Shown: positions 1-6,660 of the stretch, piece after piece
How the letters are laid out: each line of letters opens with the position of its first letter
How positions within the stretch are numbered: the stretch's first letter is position 1
DNA from: Bacillota bacterium
GTDB taxonomy: Bacteria; Bacillota; Sulfobacillia; Sulfobacillales; Sulfobacillaceae
NCBI GenBank assembly: GCA_021820675.1
Contig: JAKADI010000059.1
Coordinates: 1 to 7,978 of the forward strand
DNA length: 7,978 bases
Direction of reading: 5' to 3'
Notes under the pieces: model-generated
What the model was told of the DNA's origin: nothing
The model's input: only the letters and a program-made list of their open reading frames with translations
Database searches by the model: none
Position numbers and translations under genes: made by a program

Positions 1-799
1 TTTGATCAGTCCCGCCCTGGTCGAAGAACCGGTGGCGTATAAAGCCCTAGCGGTTGATGAACGTGAAAGTATTAGTATTATGGTAAATGAGGAAGACCAC
101 CTACGTATTCAGATCCTTTTATCGGGATTGCAGTTAGAAGAAGCGTGGACCGTGGCAAATCAATTGGATGATGCACTCGAGCAGAATTTAGATTACGCTT
201 ATGACAGTCGTTCGGGTTATTTGACAGCATGCCCGACGAATATCGGGACGGCCATGCGGGCCTCCGTGATGGTTCATCTACCAGCTCTTGTCTTAACCCG
301 CCAAGCCTCCCAAGTGTTTACCACTCTAGCCCAAATTGGGATGGTGGTGCGCGGATTATATGGAGAAGGCTCGGATGCGGTCGGCAACATCTTTCAAATA
401 TCCAACCAAATCTCGTTAGGGTTAAGTGAAAGCGAGTTTATCCATAACTTGGCGACGGTGACGCAACAGATTGTGGGGCGCGAGCGGCATGCCAGACAGT
501 ATTTGCAACATAATGCGGGGGTGATGCTGGCCGATCGGGTCGAACGGGCTTGGGGTCTTTTAACTCACGCCCATATTATGACATCGGAAGAAGCCTTACG
601 GTTACTGTCAGAAGTCAAATTAGGACAAGATTTAGGATTGTTGCCGAAAACGCAAAGTACGTTTGCGCAGTTGACGCTGTTTACTCGCCCGGGCTTTTTA
701 CAATTTCAAGCGGGTCGTGAACTCAATACTGCGGAGCGTGATCAGAGTCGGGCGCAGTTTCTACGCGAAAGGTTGCGGGAGGAATCGCAGTCTCAATAA
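1..799 (+). CDS. mcsB: Protein arginine kinase McsB, 3' part (5' end outside the window)
   Basis: McsB phosphorylates arginine residues on misfolded proteins and on the CtsR repressor. Phosphoarginine is the degradation tag read by the N-domain of ClpC. The 265 visible residues (first full codon at base 2) cover the C-terminal two-thirds of the ATP:guanido phosphotransferase catalytic domain. Seen directly: the nucleotide-binding stretch MVNEEDHLRIQ at residues 27-37, the family motif CPTNIGT with the catalytic-loop cysteine at residue 77 (bases 230-232), RASVMVHLPALVLT, and GEGSDAVGNIFQISN. Near the C-terminus an ERD triplet (R246, D247) matches the phosphoarginine-sensing pocket described for B. 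subtilis McsB (R337/D338). About 90 N-terminal residues, with the true start, lie upstream. The TTG at base 2 is an internal leucine codon. clpC follows after a 57-base spacer. Identity is secure from motifs and gene order. Confidence 0.96.
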   Translation, partial: LISPALVEEPVAYKALAVDERESISIMVNEEDHLRIQILLSGLQLEEAWTVANQLDDALEQNLDYAYDSRSGYLTACPTNIGTAMRASVMVHLPALVLTRQASQVFTTLAQIGMVVRGLYGEGSDAVGNIFQISNQISLGLSESEFIHNLATVTQQIVGRERHARQYLQHNAGVMLADRVERAWGLLTHAHIMTSEEALRLLSEVKLGQDLGLLPKTQSTFAQLTLFTRPGFLQFQAGRELNTAERDQSRAQFLRERLREESQSQ

Positions 800-802
800 G
801 TG

Positions 803-820
803 TTATCCGTGGAAGGATAA
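803..820 (+). other. Small inverted repeat in the mcsB-clpC spacer
   Basis: TTATCC (803-808) and GGATAA (815-820) form a perfect six-pair hairpin with a six-base loop, just after the mcsB stop codon. The bases that follow are GGGGAAAAG, not a T-run, so it is not an intrinsic terminator. It could mark an mRNA processing or stability point between the two cistrons, or be chance. No function is shown. Confidence 0.35.
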
Positions 821-840
821 GGGGAAAAGCGGTTCTAGTT

Positions 841-849
841 GGAGAGGAG
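841..849 (+). promoter_or_regulatory. clpC ribosome binding site
   Basis: A purine-rich GGAGAGGAG lies before two in-frame ATG codons at 851 and 857. The AGGAG core (845-849) is only 1 base from the first ATG but 7 bases from the second. This spacing, and the ClpC-typical MFGxFTE N-terminus, favour 857. The TTG at 839 lies upstream of the site and is not a plausible start. Confidence 0.75.
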
Positions 850-856
850 AATGCTG

Positions 857-3307
857 ATGTTTGGACAATTTACCGAAAAAGCTCGTCGCGTTGTCATCCA
901 TGCACAAGACGAAGCCCGGCGGATGGGCCACAACTTTGTCGGGACGGAACACCTGCTCTTAGGTCTTATCCGGGAAACCAATTCTTTGCCAGCTAAGGTC
1001 CTTCAATCTATTGGGCTAGATTTAGAGACTGTTCGTGCGGAAGTCTTGAAGGCGACGGGCCGAGGTCCAGCGATTGGGCCCAACGAAGAAGTCACCTTTA
1101 CCCCGCGAGCCAAAAAAGTGGTGTTAGAACTGGCTGGCCAGGAAGCACGGGCTTTAAACCAAAACTATATTGGGCCGGAACATCTTTTACTGGGACTAAT
1201 CCGAGAAGGCGAGGGAGTCGCAGCGCAAGTGCTGTTGGCAGCAGGCGCCGATCTGAACAAAGTCCGCCACCAGTTGTTGCATAATGCAGCCGGGGGTCAA
1301 GTTTCGGCAGGAGCTGCCGAACAACCGCAGGCTGTGAATACGCCCACTTTGGACCTTTATGGGCGTGATTTAACGCAAATGGCTCGTGAAGGGAAACTAG
1401 ATCCCGTCATTGGGCGAGATATCGAGGCGGAACGGGTTATCCAGATTCTGAGCCGGAGAACCAAAAACAACCCGGTATTGATTGGTGAGCCGGGAGTCGG
1501 CAAAACCGCAGTGGTTGAAGGGTTAGCCGAACGCATTGTGGAAAATAAAGTACCGGAGATTTTAAAGGACAGGCGCGTGGTTGCTCTGGATTTAGGCGCA
1601 ATGATTGCCGGATCAAAGTATCGAGGGGAGTTTGAAGATCGGCTTAAAAGAGCTATGAACGAAATTCGCGAGGCGAAGAACGTGATCTTGTTCATTGATG
1701 AAATGCACACAATCGTAGGCGCCGGTGCGGCCGAAGGGGCGATCGATGCGGCCAATATCCTCAAACCTGCTTTAGCCCGGGGCGAATTGCAGGCTATTGG
1801 GGCCACAACCTTAGACGAATATCGAAAGTATGTGGAACGGGACCCGGCATTAGAACGGCGATTTCAGCCCATTATGGTGGAAGAGCCGGCGCCGGAAGAA
1901 GCGCTTCAAATTCTTAAGGGGTTAAGAGACCGCTATGAAGCGCACCACCGCGTCAACATCACCGATGAGGCCCTCGAAGCTGCCGTACGGCTCTCTGACC
2001 GGTATGTCTCGGACCGGTTTTTACCGGACAAAGCTATTGATCTCATTGATGAAGCTGCGTCGCGCGTCAGACTCAAGAGTTATGTGGCTCCGCCTGATCT
2101 GAAAAATTTAGCGGAAAAATTGGAAGAAGTGCGCAAGGAGAAAGAAGCAGCCGTTCAAGCTCAAGAATTTGAGAAGGCCGCTCAAATGCGGGATGAAGAA
2201 CAAAAACTGCGCGAAGAACTCGACCGTCAGACGCAAGAATGGCACAATCGCCAAGGCAAAGAGGCGATCAACGTCACCCCGGAGGATATTGCCCATATTG
2301 TCTCTTCATGGACGGGTATCCCCGTGGAAAAACTCAAGGGCGAGGAATCGGAGCGATTGCTGAAATTAGAAGATGAACTACATGCCCGGGTTGTCGGGCA
2401 GGACGAGGCGGTAAAGGCCGTAAGCCGGGCTATTCGGCGCGCTCGGGCCGGATTGAAAAATCCCAGGCGTCCCATTGGATCATTTTTGTTCTTAGGGCCA
2501 ACCGGTGTCGGGAAGTCAGAGCTGGCAAAGGCCTTGGCATCGTCTTTATTTGGCGACGAAGAAGCGATGGTGACCATTGATATGTCGGAGTACATGGAAC
2601 GGCACGCTGTCTCCCGTCTAATGGGGGCTCCTCCAGGATATGTAGGCTATGAAGAGGGTGGCCAGCTAACTGAGGCGGTACGGCGCCATCCGTATTCGGT
2701 CGTTTTATTGGATGAGATAGAAAAAGCTCATCCTGAAGTCTTTAACATTCTCCTTCAAGTGCTTGAGGAAGGCCGTCTGACGGAAGCGAAAGGGCGTACG
2801 GTTGATTTCCGCAATACGGTCATTATCATGACGTCCAACGTGGGGGCGGACTTGATTAAACGGCAAAATACCATCGGATTTCGCCGGGAATCGGATGATA
2901 GCCATTACCAGGAAATGAAGGATCGTTTGATGGATGAAGTCAAGCACACTTTTCGTCCTGAATTTATCAACCGTGTTGATGAGATCATTGTCTTCCACGA
3001 ACTATCAGCGGAACAACTGGCGGCAATCGTGGGGATTATGTTGAAAGAAGTCAACGAACGAATTCGTCAAAATGGCTATGAGCTCACTGTGACGGATGAT
3101 GCTAAACTGGTGATTGCGAAGGCGGGATACGACCCGGTATTTGGGGCTCGCCCGTTGCGTCGGGCGATTCAACGGCTTGTAGAAGACCAGCTTGCCGAAG
3201 ATATCTTAGCCGGCCGCTTTGCCGAAGGGGCGCACGTTTTAGTGGATACCAAAGACGGGCAATTAACATTTGCCCAATTAACAGGTGATCCGGTGATGAA
3301 AGAATAA
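857..3307 (+). CDS. clpC: ATP-dependent Clp protease ATP-binding subunit ClpC
   Basis: Cytoplasmic Hsp100 AAA+ unfoldase that threads tagged or adaptor-delivered proteins into the ClpP peptidase. The 816 residues match the usual ClpC length (about 810-820). Domains in order: two Clp N-domain repeats (about 1-145), which bind adaptors and phosphoarginine; AAA1 with Walker A GEPGVGKT (210-217), pore loop GSKYRGEF (252-259) and Walker B ILFIDE (277-282); a UVR-type coiled segment (about 425-457) in the middle-domain region that separates ClpC from ClpA and ClpB; AAA2 with Walker A GPTGVGKS (547-554), pore loop GYVGY (594-598) and Walker B VVLLDE (615-620); and the ClpP-docking tripeptide IGF (673-675). 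All catalytic motifs look intact. Neighbouring mcsB supplies the kinase for its substrates, and radA begins 5 bases after its stop. In Bacillus the operon is repressed by CtsR, whose operator would lie upstream of this window. Confidence 0.98.
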   Translation: MFGQFTEKARRVVIHAQDEARRMGHNFVGTEHLLLGLIRETNSLPAKVLQSIGLDLETVRAEVLKATGRGPAIGPNEEVTFTPRAKKVVLELAGQEARALNQNYIGPEHLLLGLIREGEGVAAQVLLAAGADLNKVRHQLLHNAAGGQVSAGAAEQPQAVNTPTLDLYGRDLTQMAREGKLDPVIGRDIEAERVIQILSRRTKNNPVLIGEPGVGKTAVVEGLAERIVENKVPEILKDRRVVALDLGAMIAGSKYRGEFEDRLKRAMNEIREAKNVILFIDEMHTIVGAGAAEGAIDAANILKPALARGELQAIGATTLDEYRKYVERDPALERRFQPIMVEEPAPEEALQILKGLRDRYEAHHRVNITDEALEAAVRLSDRYVSDRFLPDKAIDLIDEAASRVRLKSYVAPPDLKNLAEKLEEVRKEKEAAVQAQEFEKAAQMRDEEQKLREELDRQTQEWHNRQGKEAINVTPEDIAHIVSSWTGIPVEKLKGEESERLLKLEDELHARVVGQDEAVKAVSRAIRRARAGLKNPRRPIGSFLFLGPTGVGKSELAKALASSLFGDEEAMVTIDMSEYMERHAVSRLMGAPPGYVGYEEGGQLTEAVRRHPYSVVLLDEIEKAHPEVFNILLQVLEEGRLTEAKGRTVDFRNTVIIMTSNVGADLIKRQNTIGFRRESDDSHYQEMKDRLMDEVKHTFRPEFINRVDEIIVFHELSAEQLAAIVGIMLKEVNERIRQNGYELTVTDDAKLVIAKAGYDPVFGARPLRRAIQRLVEDQLAEDILAGRFAEGAHVLVDTKDGQLTFAQLTGDPVMKE

Positions 3308-3316
3308 AAGGGGTGA
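3307..3316 (+). promoter_or_regulatory. Shine-Dalgarno-like sequence overlapping the radA GTG
   Basis: AAAGGGGTGA differs by one base from the full anti-SD complement AAGGAGGTGA, and it overlaps the only canonical in-frame radA start, GTG 3313. A ribosome bound here would be placed best for initiation about 5-8 bases further on, where the in-frame codon is ATC (3322). The actual initiation codon is therefore uncertain. Confidence 0.5.
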
Positions 3317-3961
3317 GAGGGATCCGGGAGCAGACACGCTATGTATGCCAAGTATGCGCGACGACAAGCGCCCGTTGGTTGGGCCGTTGTCCCGGTTGTG
3401 GAGGGTATAATACGATGGAACAGGAGGCTGTGTCCAAGAGTTCCAAGTCTTCCCCTCCTGCTGTCAACGGCGGCCCCATCCCCATCGGGGATGTGGAATC
3501 CGATCACGTGGAGCGGGTTTCTACGGGAATTTTGGAAGTCGATCGGGTTTTAGGAGGCGGGATGGTTCCCAATGGTTATTTCTTATTGGGAGGTGATCCG
3601 GGAATTGGAAAATCCACCCTCCTTTTACAGATTGCCGCATTTGTCAGCCGCACGGGTCCGGTATTATATATCACGGCCGAGGAATCAAAGGGCCAAACCC
3701 GGATACGCGCGGGGAGGCTGGGATCGCTGCCAGAGAATCTCTATATTATGGCGGAAGGAAATATTCAGCACATCGAGGAATCTATTCGGGCTCAAACATG
3801 GCAGTTGGTGGTGGTCGATTCCTTGCAGACCGTGTTTGATCCCGATGTTGAATCGGCGCCAGGCAGTGTCGGACAAGTTCGCGGCATTGCGGCCCGGTTG
3901 ATGCGATTGGCTAAAGAGGCCTGTCCTATATTTCTCGTGGGTCACGTGAATAAAGAAGGGT
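3313..3961 (+). CDS. radA: DNA repair protein RadA, exon 1 (zinc finger and ATPase core)
   Basis: RadA (Sms) is a hexameric RecA-family helicase that drives branch migration of recombination intermediates. This exon encodes residues 1-216 plus the first base of codon 217. Visible features: a C4 zinc finger (C12, C15, C26, C29), Walker A GGDPGIGKST (93-102, K100), ITAEES, Walker B LVVVD (165-169, D169) and the start of the conserved GHVxKEG motif. The exon ends at T3961, inside the codon for the serine after KEG. Spliced to 4735-5444 it gives 452 residues, close to B. subtilis RadA (458). Unspliced, the frame runs into TGA at 3979-3981 and stops at 222 residues, without the RadA-specific KNRFG motif or the Lon-like domain. 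GTG 3313 is the chosen start, 5 bases after the clpC stop. Confidence 0.93.
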
Positions 3962-4734
3962 CAATGCGGCCCGCGGCCTGAGGAAACTTGGGTCGAGGTA
4001 CTGAGCTATATGCATGAAACATCGAGAGTGGCGCGCGAGAGCCCGTCACAGCGGTCAATGTGCAGGAAACGAAGGAAGCAGGGAAAACTTTGGATCCTCA
4101 GAGACAATATGCTCAGCTCCTCGCGTTATGGGCGCAGGGTAACAAGATTGTCAGGCGGCAAACCAATGGGGAAACACAGTCCCCTGCCTTGGAGAGTTGG
4201 AAGCTGGGTCAAAGTATCGCAAGTCATGGCATCGCGGTTTTGCCACTAAGTCTTGATCCCTTGATCTTTTTGCTTTCGCCCAACGCTGGGGAATTACTGT
4301 GGTGTGTTTTGGTTGATAAAAACATGGGGATGCATAATCCGCACCTTTTTCGGCGTATGCTGTGGTTGGATAACGATCAGGGCCCGGCGCTTCAGGCAGG
4401 TCACGTGTGGGCCGTATCGCCCGCCTTAGCGGCGAAATTGGGAGCGTTGCAGTGGGAAACCCTATGCCACTGGATTGGCAGGAAATGCGAGGACGTAAAG
4501 TGGCCCCGGGAGGAACAGGCTATTACGGTCCTGGCGGGATTATCCCATCAAAAACAACGCATTGGGACAGCTCCCGCAGCCGATTGGTTTCCGTTATCAC
4601 AACTATGGCGACATCGCGGAACGTGGCAAAAGGTTTCTATCAGCCATCAGTACCCGTGGTTGCACTGGAACTCTTCGTCGGACACATATCTGTGGCCCTC
4701 GTCATGACGCAGGATGAAGACAGTGTCCAAGTTG
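3962..4734 (+). ncRNA. Group I intron (self-splicing ribozyme) inserted in radA
   Basis: The intron is 773 bases. The 5' exon ends in T3961 and the intron ends in G4734. P1 pairs GGGU (3958-3961) with guide GCCC (3969-3972), putting a G-U wobble at the 5' splice site. P10 pairs GCG (3966-3968) with 3' exon CGC (4735-4737). P2: 3974-3982/3987-3995, nine pairs, GAAA loop. P3: 4001-4009/4109-4116, eight pairs with U4007 bulged. P4: 4011-4015/4058-4062. P5: 4021-4024/4052-4055, extended by 4028-4033/4044-4049. P6: 4064-4067/4095-4098, with P6a 4070-4074/4088-4092. P7: GACAAU (4103-4108)/AUUGUC (4147-4152), inside hallmark CAGAGAC. P8: about 4119-4138. J8/7 is UAACAAG. P9 includes GGGGA/UCCCC (4168-4172/4180-4184). 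A terminal stem GGACAC/GUGUCC (4680-4685/4723-4728) precedes the 3' end, and AAC 4161-4163 with GUU 4731-4733 could be P9.0. No P7.1/P7.2 is seen, arguing against subgroup IA. An extra segment of about 490 bases carries an ORF. Splicing activity is inferred. Confidence 0.9.
4060..4707 (+). CDS. Intron-encoded ORF, unrecognised; candidate homing endonuclease by position
   Basis: This frame stays open for 215 codons inside the radA intron. The part that looks coding is about 4190-4707, between P9 and the terminal stem. There codon use resembles the flanking genes, whereas the other two forward frames hit stops. The part before 4190 overlaps catalytic-core helices and may be open only by chance. 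The product is tryptophan- and histidine-rich, with stretches such as PLIFLLSPNAGELLWCVLVD and WFPLSQLWRHRGTWQ. I see no LAGLIDADG, GIY-YIG, HNH or His-Cys box motif, and no convincing PD-(D/E)XK set, so no family is assigned. No start has a good Shine-Dalgarno: candidates are GTG 4060, TTG 4189 and ATG 4324 or 4330. The stop TGA overlaps an ATG (4704) in the radA exon 2 frame. Group I introns often carry homing endonucleases at such places. A decayed ORF or a maturase-like factor is also possible. Confidence 0.5.
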   Translation: MQETKEAGKTLDPQRQYAQLLALWAQGNKIVRRQTNGETQSPALESWKLGQSIASHGIAVLPLSLDPLIFLLSPNAGELLWCVLVDKNMGMHNPHLFRRMLWLDNDQGPALQAGHVWAVSPALAAKLGALQWETLCHWIGRKCEDVKWPREEQAITVLAGLSHQKQRIGTAPAADWFPLSQLWRHRGTWQKVSISHQYPWLHWNSSSDTYLWPSS

Positions 4735-5444
4735 CGCTAGCAGGCCCCCGAGTGGTCGAGCACCTTGTTGATGTCGTTTTGATGTTTGAAGGTGATCGGC
4801 AGCAACTGTTCCGTGTGCTCCGGAGTATTAAAAACCGTTTTGGGTCAACCAGTGAATTAGGGCTCTTTGCAATGGAGGGCGAAGGTTTGGTGGGGATCGA
4901 GGATCCTTCCCGGTTGTTGTTGGAAGAGAGGCCGGTTGACCGCCCCGGGTCCGTTGTCGTGGCTGCCTTTGAAGGAACCAGGCCTCTTATGGTCGAAGTT
5001 CAGGCCCTGTTGGTGCGGAGTTTTGGTGCGCCAAGACGCGTCGTTTCGGGCATGGATCCCCACCGCGTAGCCCTTGTGTTGGCTGTCATTGAACGGCATT
5101 TGGGGATCAGGATTTCGGAAATGGATGCGTACTTCAAGGTTACAGGTGGTATATCGCTGGATGATCCGGGGATGGACTTAGGGGTTCTCGCCGCGGCTTT
5201 GTCCTCTTTTAGCGGAAAAGCGATTCCTCCCCAATGGGCGGTATCGGGTGAGGTCGGATTAACGGGAGAAATCCGGCGAGTTTCCCGGCTGAATGATCGG
5301 ATTAAGGAAGCCGCCGCTTTAGGCTTCACGCGTGTGTTGGTTCCCGGGACGGTGTCTTCCGTTCAACCCGGCGTACTGACTGTAGCTGCCACCCGAGTTC
5401 ATGAAGTGGTGTCACGACTAGGGCTGGAATCGGAAGAGGAGTGA
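4735..5444 (+). CDS. radA: DNA repair protein RadA, exon 2 (KNRFG motif and Lon-like domain)
   Basis: This exon completes codon 217 (T plus CG, serine) and encodes residues 218-452 of spliced RadA, starting LAGPRVVEHLVD. It carries the RadA signature KNRFG (249-253), needed in the family for DNA binding and branch migration, followed by GSTSELGLF. It ends in the Lon-protease-like scaffold domain (about 285-445), with ALVLAVIERHLG, GGISLDDPGMDLG and GEVGLTGEIRRVSR. That domain is structural in RadA, not proteolytic. The stop at 5442-5444 lies 4 bases before the disA ATG, so coupled expression with disA is likely. Its frame is open back through the 3' end of the intron (GTG 4407, ATG 4704), which could be mistaken for a separate 345-residue gene. 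The residues before the splice site are not RadA-like. Confidence 0.92.
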
Positions 5445-5448
5445 GGCG

Positions 5449-6459
5449 ATGGATGATCCGCTTCTAGAGGTTTTGTCCCGCATTGCGCCGGGTACGGCCT
5501 TACGGGAAGCTATAGATAACATTATTCGCGCGAAAACGGGTGCCTTGATCATTATTGGCGGTGAGCCCGATATCGACGAGGATTGTGAAGGGGGATTTCG
5601 TTTAGATGTCCCGTTTCATCATCAGTTCGTGTATGAGCTGGCTAAAATGGATGGCGCGATCCTTTTAGACCAAGACATGCACCGGATTCGCAAGGCGAAT
5701 GTTGAACTGATTCCCAAAAAATATGCAACATCAGCCGAAACGGGAATGCGCCACCGGACTGCCGAACGGATTGCGAAAACCCGCAACGCGACCATCATTG
5801 CCGTTTCCGAGAGGCGCAGTGTCGTGACAATTTACAAGGGGCAATCCCGTTATGTTCTGCATGATTTAAGTTATATTTTGACAAAGGCCACGAGTGCTTT
5901 GGCGTCTTTGGGCCGGTATGACAGGCTTTTTCGAAGCGTAGTCAGGCGTTTGTCGGAAGACGAAACCGAAGGCTTAGTGCCCTTAGCGGATGTGGTGGAA
6001 GCGTTGCGCCGAGGATATATTGCGCTGAGTATCCGTCGGGAAATTAACCGTTATGTGGTGGAACTGGGGCGTGATGGTCACTTAATTGATTTACAGCTAG
6101 AAGAATACCCGGACATTTTTCGGGATTGGACCTGGATTTGGAAAGATTATCAGGCGGAAGAAGCATCGGTGCCGAGTCCGGTGATCTTGGAAGCTGCGGC
6201 GTGGTCGCAAGAAACGTGGGGAAATCGATTAGGTTACGATCGGATAGATTACCGAATCGAGCCCCGGGGCTACCGGTTGCTGCATTCCCTTCGGTTGCCG
6301 GAACCCGTCATTGATGAGTTGATAGGCGAATATCATACGTTAGTCCAGATGCGGCAAGCCTCCCTTGACGAATTGCTGCAAATTCCGGGCGTTGGACCAC
6401 AAAGAGCGCGCGGTATTTGGCTGGCACTGCACGATACGGCTACCGAATCTAATTTTTAG
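5449..6459 (+). CDS. disA: Diadenylate cyclase / DNA integrity scanning protein DisA
   Basis: DisA makes cyclic di-AMP from two ATP and slides along DNA. It pauses at branched structures such as Holliday junctions, where its synthesis activity drops. The 336 residues (B. subtilis 360) show an N-terminal DAC domain with the two diagnostic motifs, DGA (68-70, in AKMDGAILL) and RHRTAER (101-107, after SETGM). A helical linker follows (about 150-290), then a C-terminal DNA-binding helix-hairpin-helix around IPGVGPQRARG (312-322). The main length difference is a shorter N-terminus, since the protein begins MDDPLLEVLSRIAPGT. The start is ATG 5449, with an AGGAG-containing site (5437-5441) 7 bases upstream, overlapping the end of radA. 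The neighbouring radA product is known to interact with DisA in B. subtilis. The intrinsic terminator directly at the stop codon ends the unit. Confidence 0.97.
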   Translation: MDDPLLEVLSRIAPGTALREAIDNIIRAKTGALIIIGGEPDIDEDCEGGFRLDVPFHHQFVYELAKMDGAILLDQDMHRIRKANVELIPKKYATSAETGMRHRTAERIAKTRNATIIAVSERRSVVTIYKGQSRYVLHDLSYILTKATSALASLGRYDRLFRSVVRRLSEDETEGLVPLADVVEALRRGYIALSIRREINRYVVELGRDGHLIDLQLEEYPDIFRDWTWIWKDYQAEEASVPSPVILEAAAWSQETWGNRLGYDRIDYRIEPRGYRLLHSLRLPEPVIDELIGEYHTLVQMRQASLDELLQIPGVGPQRARGIWLALHDTATESNF

Positions 6460-6484
6460 GCACCGGGCTTCCCGGTGCCTTTTT
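6459..6484 (+). terminator. Intrinsic terminator after disA
   Basis: GGCACCGGG (6459-6467) and CCCGGTGCC (6471-6479) form a perfect nine-pair GC-rich stem with loop CTT, followed by five T (6480-6484). The first stem base is the last base of the disA TAG codon, so there is no 3' UTR spacer. It should end the mcsB-clpC-radA-disA transcript. Confidence 0.93.
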
Positions 6485-6494
6485 ACCAAATTCT

Positions 6495-6525
6495 TTGCTT
6501 TTTCTCATCGGTTCGGTGCTATGAT
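6495..6525 (+). promoter_or_regulatory. Candidate sigma-A-type promoter for yacL
   Basis: Downstream of the disA terminator lies TATGAT (6520-6525) with an extended -10 TGC directly before it (6517-6519), and TTGCTT (6495-6500) as a possible -35 with a long 19-base spacer. The extended -10 would compensate for the poor spacing. An overlapping TATTAT (6525-6530) is an alternative -10. Transcription would start near 6532, giving a leader of about 128 bases before ATG 6661. Confidence 0.55.
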
Positions 6526-6567
6526 ATTATGCACGGGGGTATTGATTTGTTTTCTGCACTAGTAAAT

Positions 6568-6654
6568 GAGGGTATTTATTCCACACCTCCGGGAAAAACT
6601 AGAAATTGGGATGACAAGCATCTCGAAGTCATCTGATTACGCAAGGGGGAGGTG
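6568..6654 (+). promoter_or_regulatory. Structured yacL leader with an anti-Shine-Dalgarno element
   Basis: CACCUCC (6584-6590) is the exact reverse complement of GGAGGUG (6648-6654), the yacL ribosome binding site, so a seven-pair helix could hide it. That helix would enclose a perfect hairpin GATGAC (6610-6615)/GTCATC (6628-6633). The same anti-SD bases can instead pair upstream as GAGGGU (6568-6573) with ACACCUC (6583-6589, A6585 bulged), which would free the ribosome site. Two exclusive folds around one SD is the layout of a translational switch. No known riboswitch class was recognised and the sensing part, if any, is unknown. Confidence 0.4.
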
Positions 6655-6660
6655 GCAGAT

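Noticed and set aside
1357..1806. Minus-strand ORFs opposite clpC, and similar ones opposite radA and yacL
   Set aside because: They lie antisense to strongly conserved coding sequence, have no ribosome sites or recognisable domains, and are composition shadows.
3962..4734. Intein in RadA
   Set aside because: The insert is not a multiple of three (773 bases), the exon 1 frame meets a stop after six codons, and no C/S start or HN-C/S/T end fits the junction. The RNA-level helices explain it better.
3962..4734. Insertion sequence or group II intron in radA
   Set aside because: No terminal inverted repeats or target duplication are seen, no transposase, no GTGYG start and no AY end or domain V. 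The excision is exact to the base for group I rules.
3313..5444. radA as a frameshifted pseudogene or as two separate genes (3313-3981 and 4407-5444)
   Set aside because: Both exons are intact and well conserved up to the splice sites, and joining them gives a full-length protein. The 4407-4734 part of the downstream frame has no RadA similarity and is intron.
6365..6562. Short + strand ORF running through the disA end and terminator
   Set aside because: It overlaps disA in another frame and reads through the terminator and promoter region. It has no family resemblance or plausible start.
6485..6660. Known riboswitch or T-box in the yacL leader
   Set aside because: No T-box GGTGG-type specifier context, ydaO or other recognisable aptamer core could be identified. 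Only the anti-SD pairing is supported.
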